A DNA stretch of 64,000 bases. It comes from Solicoccozyma terricola (Eukaryota; Basidiomycota; Tremellomycetes; Filobasidiales; Piskurozymaceae). This document shows, one piece after another, positions 35,010-46,039 of the stretch. The position numbers were made by a program, and so were the translations under genes. The notes under the pieces were generated by a model. The model was not told the DNA's origin, searched no databases, and saw nothing but the letters and a program-made list of their open reading frames with translations. The DNA is taken from the NCBI GenBank assembly GCA_001600875.1, contig BCLD01000008.1, positions 362,684 through 426,683 of the forward strand, given 5' to 3'. How positions within the stretch are numbered: position 1 is the stretch's first letter; each line of letters starts with the position of its first letter.

Positions 35010-36098
35010 CTAAGCTCCAAATACTTCGTTGACAAACTTCATAGCCTCCTTCGCTGCATCTTCCTTTTGCTTCTTCTCCTTCTCGATCATATCATCACCA
35101 CGGATGGTGAATCCATGAACAGCCTGATCGTATACTTTAACGCGACCATTGGCTCCAAGCTCCTTCTTCAACTTTTCGCCAGCCTCTGAAACCTGTGCCT
35201 CAGACATCATCGCATCGGCATTGCCTATGATGAGGTAGGTCGGGGTGACGAGGTTGTCGAGATCGGCGGGAACGGAGAGGAATGAGGGATGGTTGGAAAC
35301 GCACGCGCTGTAGTGAACGTAGTGTAAGCTGGGTTTGGCGGGCAAAATACGCAGCAGAAAGAGTCGACAACTTACTCCACTTTGGACGGCGCATCGCTGC
35401 GACCAGAGAGGATGGAGTATCTGCCACCCCAGCAGAATCCTGTCCCCAAACTTCAGGTCAACCGACATCTACCTCTCAGCACTGCCACTTCCGGATACTC
35501 ACCGACGGCAGCAATCTTGCCGCTGTAGTGAAAATAAACGTCTGTCAGCCATACTCGCCGTTGCTGCTCAGCTCTCCAACACTCACGTCGCAGGATCATC
35601 CCTTACGGCTTTAATGAAGTTGTCAACGATCGGCTTGGCCACTGCCTCGCGGTGCTTGATTAGCCATGGACCGAGAGCAGCGCCAGCGCGGGCGGTAGAG
35701 GTAGCCTTATCGGCAACAGTCGCCTTCTCCTGGTCACGGAGGTTGGGAATAATATCCTTGAGATACTCGTGGGGCACTGGATCACCTGTGGAGGAAGAAG
35801 ACAGACGAAAGGTCAGCCTGAAGGTCCTTGTTCAGGACAACGCACCAAATACTCATCCAAAGACGTCAGGGATATAAACGTAAAAGCCATTCTTGGCCCA
35901 CTCGTCTGCGAGGAGCTGTGTATTTGGCAAATCGATACCGAAAACGTCGGGAATGAATATGACAGTCTTCTTCTTGTCACCACCTTCAGGTCGGGCGACA
36001 TAAGTGCGAACGCCACCGACAGTGGAGATGGAGCCTTGAGGGGTTCCCTCGTGGATGTGGCCTGAGATGCAGCAGGATGAGAGTTGTTGAGTGGACAT
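35010..36098 (-). CDS. AIM2: Dienelactone hydrolase family protein (Aim2-like)
   Basis: Alpha/beta hydrolase of the dienelactone hydrolase family; yeast Aim2 is the closest type, and its substrate is unknown. The start MSTQQLSSCCISGHIHEGTP is typical of fungal members. The nucleophile is Cys in GFCWGGRYS; the acid lies in YLIIGNADAMM and the His in DQAVHGFTIRGDD. Exons are 35858-36098, then one starting at 35785, a 20-nt exon (GKIAAVG region, near 35509-35528), and two more ending at 35010. The first intron is odd: exon 1 continues as G-GATGAGTAT where G-GTGAGTAT would be expected, so the donor dinucleotide is GA. Read straight through, a stop follows at once (PDVFG then TGA). The 3' acceptor and the downstream frame (GDPVPHEYLKD) are normal. 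Two TGACGT motifs lie 107-130 bases upstream. Confidence 0.85.
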
Positions 36099-36322
36099 GA
36101 TGAGATGGTTGGGGAGGGTAAGAAGGCAGACGTCGCTGTTCTGCAAAGCAGTCAGATATATTTTGACACAGCAGAGACAGCATCCCACCTCCACCTCCAC
36201 TTCATGACGTTTCAAAAAGATGACGTAATACACCCAATTAGCCGAATCGTAAACAAATCACTACAGGCCACGGTCGGGGGCTAGCCAGTAAGCCCAGTCA
36301 GCCCGGGCTGGTCCCCGTACGT

Positions 36323-39211
36323 TCAATCCTCCCAAACATCAGGCACCCCGTGCTCTCCGTCCCTCAACTGCTCCCATGTCGCCTTCCAGCCAGTAGGCAA
36401 CACCGCGTGAGGTCCTTGGTACTTTGCATGACCATCCTTGGCAGCTGCATCATACCTGAGCTTCTTCTGAACGGATCGATGCACAGCCTGACCTTCACGC
36501 ATTTGCCTGCCGCGACCAAGGTTCATCCTATAGTCCCCGTGTAAACCTATCAGTTTGCCAATGCTGTGGAAGAAACGGTGGGTCGCGCGGACTAACCTCC
36601 AGCCGGAAGTAGAATCGCTTCCGGTGATGCCACTCGATCCGCCACCGTACTCGCGGGTTTGCAGGATAAAGATCTCGAGAGGTAACCATGGTGTTGTGAG
36701 AGATTCGAGCGGAAGTCGGACAAGATCCTCGGTAATCGGACCACCAGCATTGCCTTCCATCTTCGTGTCGTAAGCGGCCGCTTTGTGGATGATATCGTGA
36801 ATAACCGGTCGAGGAAGAGCCGTGCGGACGATCTCCTGGATCTCGAGATCCTGAGTGTGTTCATCGGCAACGCCATCAAATTGCGCTTGGAGCATGGAGA
36901 CCAGGTGAGACGGGACGAGACCCTTTGTGGCGGGCGTGTCAACGAGAGCAGGTAGGAAACAGACACCTATCGGATCGATTCGTAATCCACACTCTTCGGC
37001 CTCACGCAACATCCATCTGAACGAGATATTGGAGAGAGATGGCTTCCCGTTCTCATCGTTGCCACCACCACAGTCCGAATGACATCCCATGAACCAGACT
37101 TCTTTGTTTCGAGCGAGGACCTTGTTGTTTTCCGAGCTTCCGCAATTGTCGCCGCCGAGGGAAGTAAGGGAGTGTGCAGCTTTGTAGGTCGACTCCGCCT
37201 CAGCGACCTTATTCTTGTCCTTGTCGTTGTTAATCGTCGCGAGGGCCTTGGTGGCTTGGTGGGCGAGGTTATTGACATCGGAGTATTCCATCGGTTCGTG
37301 CTTGGATTCCTCGAGGCTAACGTGACGGAATTCAGGTTGAAACTTGGCCCTTCTCTCATCGAGAGCCAAAGCTTGACGGAAGAAGCGGACCATGCGAACA
37401 CCAGCAGCGAAAGGGAGTTCTGGACACCGGGCCAGGGAGGCGGATGAGAAACATACGATCGCGGTCGGATGAGTTGGCAGTTTCACTTCACTCACTCGGC
37501 AAATCGATTCCGCCCAAACTCGAAACCGTGTCCCTAGAAGTGGATGATCACGGCATGAGCCAGCTGTGAAAATCATCTACCAGACCTCCCTGGCGTACTC
37601 ACCAAACACCAACAAAGTGAATATTCACAGTCTTACTAATCCCAAAGGTCCTTCTGTAAGCTGCAGCCAACGCTTGATGATCCGTATCGACTTCGTCGCG
37701 GAACATGTTTCCACGACGTTTGACAGTAGCGGGGCTATGGTAGACTTCGTAGGCCCTGGTGGATCGGTTACTCGAAATCAGCATGATGAGTAGCATTCCG
37801 ATGCACTTATAATCTCACAGCTGAACTTGCGAGTGATTACCAGGAGGAAGTAATCCAATCTATCCATCGACGGCGGCCCAGATCAATATCAGCTTTTCAA
37901 TCCGTAAGCGAGTCTCGGGACATCAGGCTCTCACCTTCTGTATCATTCCAGCGAGAGTTCGAGCGCTGTAAGCACCACGAGAGAACCCAAAGATATAGAT
38001 CTTGTCACCAGCTCTGGGATTGAGTAGAAAACAACGACGCAGAAAGGTGGGTTTGCGTTGAACGAGACAAGGTGAGAGGTTCAAGATGACAAAAAAACGA
38101 GTGCCCGCGTGGTAAATTACGAGCAAACGCCAGGAGATAATATGGAAGAGAGAGGAATGCAAGGCGTCAGCAACAAGCAGACGGCGAGCGAGTAAGGAAA
38201 TAGACGATATTGAAAAGAAGAGACGATAGGATGGGGCCAAACGCGCAATCGATGCACCGAAATATCAAAGGAAAGAAGAAAATCGCCAGAAACCGAAAAA
38301 TGTCAATCAGCATTCCTTCCAACGATTCGAAACAATGCTCAAGTCTCTGTTTATCCTCACCTGTAGTAGTCCATCAACCACTTGTAAGCATTCTGAACAT
38401 GTTCGTCAAAGTTCCTGTAAAATTCAAAGGAGAGGAAGCGGGAGCAAGAGCGAGAAATCGATAACGACAGGAAGGAAGATACCGTCAGTATCCCTAGAGA
38501 GCATTTCTGATACTCCCAATTCTTCCCACACCTCACGACCTTGTCCTAACAAATGAAATCCCGAACGCCGACGCGTCATCCAACACATCGCCTCTGAGAA
38601 CGCCCCGCCCAGGCACAGGAATGGCTGGAAGTCAACTAGGATCCGCAGACCCTGGGTATGTATCTCAGCCGCTCAGTGACGGCTCGTAGCATGGCACGGA
38701 TGTTCAGTCGTGGAAGAATCTACAGGATCTCTCTCGATGAATCCAACGACCCGAATTGATATTCGATCGCACAAAATAATCATGCGTTTTTCCGCTCCGA
38801 AATAGAACTCCAAAAACGGCTTCTCCGCATCTCTGGTATGCGCTACCTACCCCGCATTCTAGTCCGTAATTTCCCTTCAGAATCTCGGAACGCTTCCACG
38901 ACTCACCAAGCAACAGCGAAATCCGCCACTTCGGCCACTTTCTGCTTTGCTTTACCCCAAGTCCCGAATCCAGGTGGGAGATACGTCCCAACACCACTAT
39001 CATAATACGCCAACTGAGTCTTCTCATCGACTTCCAATGTCGAGAAGAGCTTGATCACGTTCGTGTTTGTCGATGAGAACTGGTTGGATGTACCGTCGAG
39101 GCATACGACGAGGTTACGTGGAGGAGGAGAAGGGGTCGGAGTGCCGGGGAGGGGAGAGGTGGTGCGAGTTGGGGAAAGGAAGGGGGATGGGGTCGGAGAT
39201 TGGCCGTTCAT
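36323..39211 (-). CDS. DUF2235 alpha/beta hydrolase
   Basis: Fungal member of the DUF2235 family, related to the catalytic domain of bacterial Tle1-type phospholipases. Seen in order: a Pro/Ser/Thr-rich start, RNLVVCLDGTSNQF (first strand and DGT motif), NVIKLFSTLEVDEKTQLAYY, a middle exon with FDEHVQNAYKWLMDYY, the nucleophile elbow IFGFSRGAYSARTLAG (Ser in GFSRG), VNIHFVGVWDTV, and the C-terminal WFMGCHSDCGGGN that carries the conserved His-Ser-Asp. The final exon (36323 to about 37500) codes for a long C-terminal region ending VPDVWED. Many basidiomycetes carry several such genes; substrates are unknown. Some middle exon borders (38200-38900) were not resolved. It is divergent from the Argonaute gene with 1.7 kb between. 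Confidence 0.85.
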
Positions 39212-40958
39212 CTATTCGAATGAGAATTAGAGTGTTTGGATATGAAGTAAGGGTGTGCGGGTGGTAGTTGAGTGAGATATGCAGCTGGGTAATGTGATGT
39301 TTGCATTCAACAAGTCCCTTGCTGGTGAGTTGAGTTCGAGCTTGATATCCTTTCGTGCATCCAGTTGACCTAGTGTCACGTGCACAGTTCACTCACGGCG
39401 AATGTTCCTGATTCAGGGGCGGAGTGGCGAATGCGGTCGATCAGTGCAAGCGCCACCCCGACTCCCTTCCACCACCTCATCGTCTAGTCAGCTGATACTA
39501 CCTACAGTCACCAAGTCACCATCTCGACTCTCCCACACACAAATCCTATCCTATCCCACCCGCGAGCCGTCCTTACACCTCTTGGCAATGGTGGTCCTAG
39601 GAGTTCCTTTGTAGTGACGTACGTACACGCCGATGATCCCTCATTCCCCCCTATCGTCATGGATTCACGGTGGGAGGGGAAGAGAAAAGATGAAAACAGG
39701 GAAATCAGGCTTGAATGTCCTTGTTTGGCAAATTTGTGACTAGCATAGTATACCTTTGAAACAACGATTGATAAGTGGTTGGTAACACGAGACGTTCCGG
39801 AGCATGATTGCTTGCGTCTCGGAAGTCAAAAGAAGGACCCTTTGGGGGCGGGGGCATACCCACGACAGGATATTTAAACGGCATCGTACCTAAGCGGGAC
39901 TCTAGGGTCTAATATCAGTCCACAGACGTCGTTTTGTAACTATTTGCCTATGAATCGCATAGACTCTGTCCCTTCCTGCTGTTCAGAAGGGAGGGGTACA
40001 TCCTTCAACATCAACTAACACTTTTTCTTCCTTCACATCCAATCAATCCAAAGTACCTAAATGTGTACCCCGGAAGAAGATATTTTCCAACACGGACTTG
40101 CGATGTGACAGAACGCGAGGGGGTAGGCGTCTCGTACTTTTGTCCGGGAAAAGCATGGATCGTCACTCCTTGCGCAGCAATAAGGAGAAGAATCCTTGGC
40201 TCCAAGACCAAACGGAGTTGTGCAACGTTCAAGAAGCATCCTCTCGTAAGGTAGATTGAGACATAGTGTTCCGAAGCTATGCTAAATAGGAATCTGAGAG
40301 GGACTGGAATGTTTTGTTCTGATGAACGTTCTTGCGGCTAGAGCAAGAGGTAGACCTACCATAACGCCACTCGATCTCGATGCGATTGGATGCGATGCTA
40401 CTCGTATATAGCGTCTGTTGCTATAGCGTCGGCATGTGAATATTCTTGATTCGTCATAAATCGTCATCTAGTTCTTTTTAAGAATTGAATTTGGGTGGTT
40501 CGAATGTGGTTCGTGACAACGTAGAGATGAAGTGACGAGATGTTATCGACAAAAGCCATGAAATGAAAAGGTGGGAAGAGAGGCGCGGGCGGTTCAACAA
40601 TGCAAGTCGGCTGATGCAGCGATCAAGAAGCACTTGTCCTTGATTCCTGGCTGACGCGACAAACAATAGGAGAAGTGTACGGAATCAATTAAAATAATCC
40701 GCGGAATGCGATTTATCGTGTCCAACAACCAATCAAGCCCATCCGCGACAACCTCTCCACAACCAACCACTTACAACAACAACATCATCCCCATCCCCCC
40801 CTTCCCCTCGAGCAACAGAACAGGATATAAAGAGTGCAACGATCTCTTTTCTTCCTTCCTGTCCTGATCCCTGCTCGACTCCCATCCTACTCCATCCATC
40901 ACATAGAACCAACAAAATAACAACCACCTAATCGAAACAACACTCCTTGCCTGAAAAG
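39212..40958. promoter_or_regulatory. 1.75-kb divergent intergenic region before Argonaute
   Basis: The largest gap in the window. CACGTG at 39377-39382 lies 166 bases upstream of the DUF2235 gene. The last 200 bases before the Argonaute ATG are C/T- and CAA-rich, like a leader. Only short frames of up to about 70 codons occur, none convincing. No tRNA, 5S rRNA or transposon remnant was recognised. Confidence 0.4.
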
Positions 40959-43900
40959 ATGGCATCCCGAGGAGCTATGCTCACCACGGCTACGGCACCG
41001 CCTGGTACGATGTTGACAAAGGAAGAGAAGGAGTTGCAGGATACGATTAATCAAATGAAGTCAATGACGTTGACTGGTGAGTTGGAAACTGTTTTTGATC
41101 GAATGTCGGTTGCCGTCGAGGAAGATTCCCTGATTTAACCCCTATCCCTCTCGAAAAGACGACTACATTCGTCCTTGTGAGTCATTAGATGGGTTGATAT
41201 CCTGTTCTCCGTCCTAAGCGAACCCACCACTCTTCATAGCGTTCGGTACCACTGGACGACCGATTCAAGTCTTGGCGAATATGTCAGTACAATGTTCTCG
41301 TTTGACTACCTACCACCATCACTTTCTTAAATCATTTCCCTTCTCCTATCCACTCCCCCCCCCCCCCCCCCCCCCCTTTTTCCTCCTTTCTCTTTCGTTA
41401 TCGTGATCACCTATTTTCGCCGTCACGTAGGTTCCAGACGCGTTTTAAAGGTGTTGGGAAAACCATCATCCATTACGACGTCGAAATCAATCCCGTCGTC
41501 AAGGTGACCAATCAAAAGTAAGTTGCTTCCTTTGAGAGAGAGAAAAAAAGCATGCCATGGGATTCAGCAGCTGATTCCGGTTGGGTTGCGGGGGTATAGG
41601 AAGCCAGCTGCGCTAATGAGAGCATGTTGGGCTATGGTTGAGAGTCAGTTGTCCGGGAAGGACTTGTTGGCTTATCAGGCGAGGTAAGTTGCGGATTATT
41701 TTTTGTGACGGGGAGGTCACGAATTCCCAGTACTCATTCTTCTTGTTTATTTCCACATTGTTCTGTTTCTCATTCGTGGTTCTGATGATGTAGCGCGTTC
41801 GATGGAAAGTGAGTGGAAACAAATCTTACGAATCCCAATGCGGGACTTCAAGCTGATCCACTTCCCGCCCGACACCACTTCTAGGAAAAACGTGTTCACG
41901 CCATTGCCGTTTACTACTTATAAGTTCATCATCACGCTTCCCGACGATGATGCTCCTCCGCTCGCCGGTAAACCCGCGCCAAAGGTCGCAGGTGGCGCTA
42001 AAGGAAAAGGTGCCAAGGCTCCTCCGGCTCCTCCTCCTGGTGGTGGTGGCGAAGACGATCCTTCGAGCGGTCGAAGGTTCAACATCGTAATCAAAGAGGC
42101 TCAAAACATCGATTTAGAATCTCTCGCCAAGTTCTGTAGGGGTGAAAAGCAATCTTCGCAGGTCGAGGAAATGATGGTGTGTATTTTTCTCTTTCCTTGT
42201 TCTTTTTTTCCTTTTTCCTTTTTTTCTTTATCTTCCTTTCGTTTGCGATTTGCTCAAGATTCATAATGCTGATACTTTCAAACTTCTCAGCTCACTGCAG
42301 TGATGTCGGTGAACGTTTTACTCCGTGATGATCCTACGAAAAGGTTTACGGCTTCTGGCCGTCAAGGTGCTCGGTTCTTCCCTGATCCGAACAGCCCGAA
42401 TGGTAGTCAACCGTTGCCAGGCGGAGCTATTGTCGGCAAAGGATTTTTCCAGTGCGTTCTCACGACCTTTCACAATTGACCTAGCACAGACTGACATCCT
42501 CTTCCTGTCCTGTTTAGATCCTTCCGTCCAGCTATCAAGCTTCCTGCCGTGCAGATCGACACCGCCTATTCGGCGTTTGTCCAATCCGGGCCTCTCACAG
42601 AGATAGCTCAACTTATCCTCGGGTCTGGCGGTGGTGGAGGTCGCGGTGGGTTCCGCGGCGGCCGTGGTGGTAGAGGTGGTGGGGGTGGCGGCAGAGGTGG
42701 GGCGCAAGGTGGCGGCGGCGGCGGTGCTGGTGGCGGCCTCCAAAGTATGTCTCAGGCGGACATCAAGAAGGTTGCTCAAGTCATCAGAGGATGTAGGGTG
42801 ACATTTACTCATCGGTGAGTCCCTCTACCCTCTTTGGTGCTGCAAGTTTGGGGCCTGACTTGACCCGTCCTCAACAGACAAACCAAGCGGCTTTACATGG
42901 CTACCGGTATCACCTTGGAAGGTGCTGATAAGATCATCTTTGACTATGACAAGGAACATGACGGTCGCAAGGTCAAAATGTCGATCGTCGATTACTTCAA
43001 GTCCCTCTACGGGATTACTCTCAGATTTCCGAGGTTGCCCTGTGTCAACGCGAGTCTTTGATACGGGTTTCCTTTCAGATTCTATCGCTGATTCCTCCCT
43101 CGCTCATACAGTATGGCAAAGGTAATCGGATGCCGATGGAACTGGTGTTGGTTCATCCTTTCAACCCCCTTCCTCCGTTGAAGTTGTCTCCCGATCAAAC
43201 TGCGGAGATGATCAAGGTCTCCGCGAGGCCTCCACCGGAGAGGCGTGACGCTGTCATTCACTGGCGAAAAACCTTAGGCTACGAGAGCCTCAGCAAGATC
43301 GCTGCCTGGGGGCTGGACATTTCGCCGGATATGGTGTCGTTGACGGGTGAGTGCCGTTTTTGTGTAATATTCGAAGCACTGCTGATTCTTGAGTCCTGCA
43401 TAGCTCGCGTTCTCGGTGCTCCGCAGGTTCAGTACCGAGGTCAAGGTGCAGCTGGGATTACCCGACCCAACGGAGGGTAAGTATGTGCACATCCCCTTTA
43501 CCTATCCTTCAGCTAAGACTGTCCTTACCGTAGTTCCTGGAATCTTCGCGGCAAAAAGGCAAGTCTGCTCTCGTTGCTATTCGCATTGCGCTTGATATTG
43601 ACATGTCCCGTCAAATGCAGTTTTTCTCTACTTCGAAACCTCTCAAGGCATGGGCTATTTTGTCCTTTGACAGATACACCGATGCGCCTGCGATGCAAAA
43701 GTTTGCACAAATGTGAGTGCATTAGGCTATATCTTCCTGTTTCGTACCCGACTATCTCTAAATTTACTCAACTACCCGCAGGCTCGTGTCCGTTCTCAAA
43801 GGACACGGTTGCGACGTCCCGAATGGCCAACCGCCGTGTCTTGGACCTTTCAATTCTCAAGGGGGTGTCATCACACCGTTCCTGTCTGATGCTGCTCGTG

Positions 43901-45685
43901 CGGCTCATGCAGCTGGCGGCGGCAAACTGGATCCGCAGTTGATTGTGGTAATCATGCCAGGCAGAGAGACTGCTTTATACGAGAACATTAAGAAGGTCGC
44001 AGGTGGGTCTAACACGACGATTTTAACGCTATCATAACCTGACGGTGTTCGGTCATACTTTAGCAATGGATTTGCGAAAGCCCGTTGTCACCCAGTGCCT
44101 TCAGGCCAACAAAATCAAGAACGACCGTGGTCTTGATCAATACTGCGCCAATGTCGCGATGAAAGTCCACTCGAAGTTGGGCGGTGTCACCCATACGTGA
44201 GTGAAGGTTCGTCGGTGTATCTGTGGAAAGCTGGCTGATATGGTTTCACTGCCGTTCTTAGCGTCCCGTACGGAGATCTGGTAAGAAAAAAATGCCGCTC
44301 CAAGACCAAGCCCCTGGTATTGATTTTGACAATTCTTGACAGCCGGGTGTGTCGAAGACGACCATGTTTATCGGCGCGGATGTGACTCACCCTCCGGGGT
44401 TCCAGTACAAGGACAACGTACCGCCATCGATTGCCGTCACGGTTGCTACGACAAATGGGGTCAACAACTTATACTCCGCCACCATCCGTTTGCAGGAGGG
44501 GAGAACTGAACCTATCGCTGATATCATGGCGATGGTCAAGGGTCACCTGGAGGAGTTCAAGAAAAATACCGGAAAACTTCCCACCAACTTGATTTTCTAC
44601 CGAGATGGTGTCTCGTACGTCTATTCTCCTCAGCGACACGGCCCTTCACCCGAAACTTACGCGTTTGCCGGTTTGCAGTGAAGGACAGTATGCGCAGATC
44701 ATCGAGTGGGTTCTCTGACAGCGAGCTCTTCAAACTGTCAAACTTACGTTACTTGTCCATTCAGGTTGGAAGTTGATGGCTGTCGCAAAGCCTGTCATGC
44801 AGTTGACAAGGCATACTCTCCGAAGTTGACGTATGTCCGATTACTCGTCGCCCTTCTTCCTCTCCTTGCTAACACGTAGTGTTTCTCAGGTACGTTATCT
44901 GTGCCAAACGCCATAATATGCGTTTCTTCGCCACCTCTGCGGAGAATATGGATCGCACCGGCAACCTTCCTGCCGGAACGGTGGTAGACAACACGGTCAC
45001 GCATCCGTTTGCGTTTGACTTCTACCTCCAAGCGCATGGTAAGTGTGGAGACAAGGATGCAATAGCAGGGTTTAACTTATACTCGTTGATTGCAGCTGGA
45101 CTTGTTGGTACCGCGCGTCCTACCCATTATTCCGTCTTGGTCGATGATAATAAATTCAAGCCTGATGATCTTCAGGTGGGTGCCGCTGTCTCGTCAATGA
45201 GCATTGCGTTATCTGACCAAATGTCTGAATATTTGCAGCGTTTGACCAATGCGCTGTGCTACAACTTTGCCCGAGCGACTCGATCCGTCTCCATCGTCTC
45301 TGTCGCTTATATGGCCGATGTGCGTGCCCATTCCATCTGCTATCAGTCTGGTCACTGATTTCCTCATCCCCTCACCAGATCATCTGCACTCAAGCGAGGA
45401 CCATCGCTTTCAGTGACATCTATGAGTCGTCCACTGTGTACTCGGGCCAAACTCCGGTGTCTCTCGCGAGCACGTCTTTCGGTGCGTTGTTTCGGAATAC
45501 CCTCTCTGTGCATTATAAATTGAAAAAGCTCAAACGATTCTCTTTGATCGGACAGATCCGTTGAAGCTCAGTAAGTGATCCCGCATGCTTTTCATACTTT
45601 GTGATAGCTGATCACTTTCCCATGGCTTACAGCGACCGCCCTCGCGAAGAACCCCGAATGGGCGAAGGTCGCCTGGTACATGTAA
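40959..45685 (+). CDS. AGO1: Argonaute (RNA interference effector)
   Basis: Small-RNA-guided silencing nuclease. Domain order: N domain (RPSFGTTGRPIQVLANMF, then KGVGKTIIHYDVEI), linker 1 (GGAIVGKGFFQSFRPA and VQIDTAYSAFVQSGP), PAZ (SIVDYFKSLYGITLRFPRLP and MPMELVLVHPF), MID (LIVVIMPGRETALYENIKKV), PIWI. The catalytic tetrad is complete: Asp in FIGADVTHPPG, Glu in EGRTEPIADIMAMVK, Asp in FYRDGVSEGQ, His in GTARPTHYSVLVDD. It ends KVAWYM; classical Argonautes end in an aromatic or hydrophobic pair. An RGG-rich insertion (42628-42745) sits between linker 1 and PAZ, and a Gly/Pro/Lys loop at 41970-42075 sits in the N domain. One intron at 43050-43111 has a GC-AG border. The in-frame TTG at 40947 is rejected in favour of the ATG. 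Confidence 0.95.
41355..41376 (+). repeat. 22-nt C tract in an Argonaute intron
   Basis: Uninterrupted C run between the exon ending near 41282 and the acceptor near 41430. It extends the pyrimidine-rich part of the intron. Confidence 0.85.
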
Positions 45686-46039
45686 ACCGTGTGTGCCTTT
45701 GCCCCACGTCGACTCGTTCTCCGTTCGATGACGGGGAAAGGAGAAGGCGAAGTGGGAAGACGTCCGTTTGATCTCCTTTCTAATGCTGCTGCTGCTGCTG
45801 CGTGACCGTGCTCCGTTCTGTGGAAGACTCGTTGAAAACCCATCGTAACCTGACAAAAAATGATGATGCGTTTCCTGAGTGCGTCACTGACCGATCGCTG
45901 CTCCACGTGATGTTGACGTCAGACATGGCAAGAATAAGTATGGTGGGGTCACCGTGTATCCATCCCTCACCATCTCTTGCATCGTCCTTTGGTCCTGGGT
46001 CTCACGTATCTCCCATCCACCCCACCCTGCCCGTACCCG
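45686..46039. promoter_or_regulatory. Promoter of the LAM-type gene with CACGTG-N4-TGACGTCA
   Basis: CACGTG at 45904-45909 and TGACGTCA at 45914-45921 lie 119-136 bases upstream of the next start, separated by exactly 4 bases. The NAF1 promoter has the same two palindromes with the same gap. CACGTG is bound by bHLH factors and TGACGTCA by bZIP factors (family knowledge). Confidence 0.55.

Noticed and set aside
39402..40255. Several 60-70 codon frames before Argonaute
   Set aside because: No domain, no splice support, and overlapping frames on both strands of similar length.
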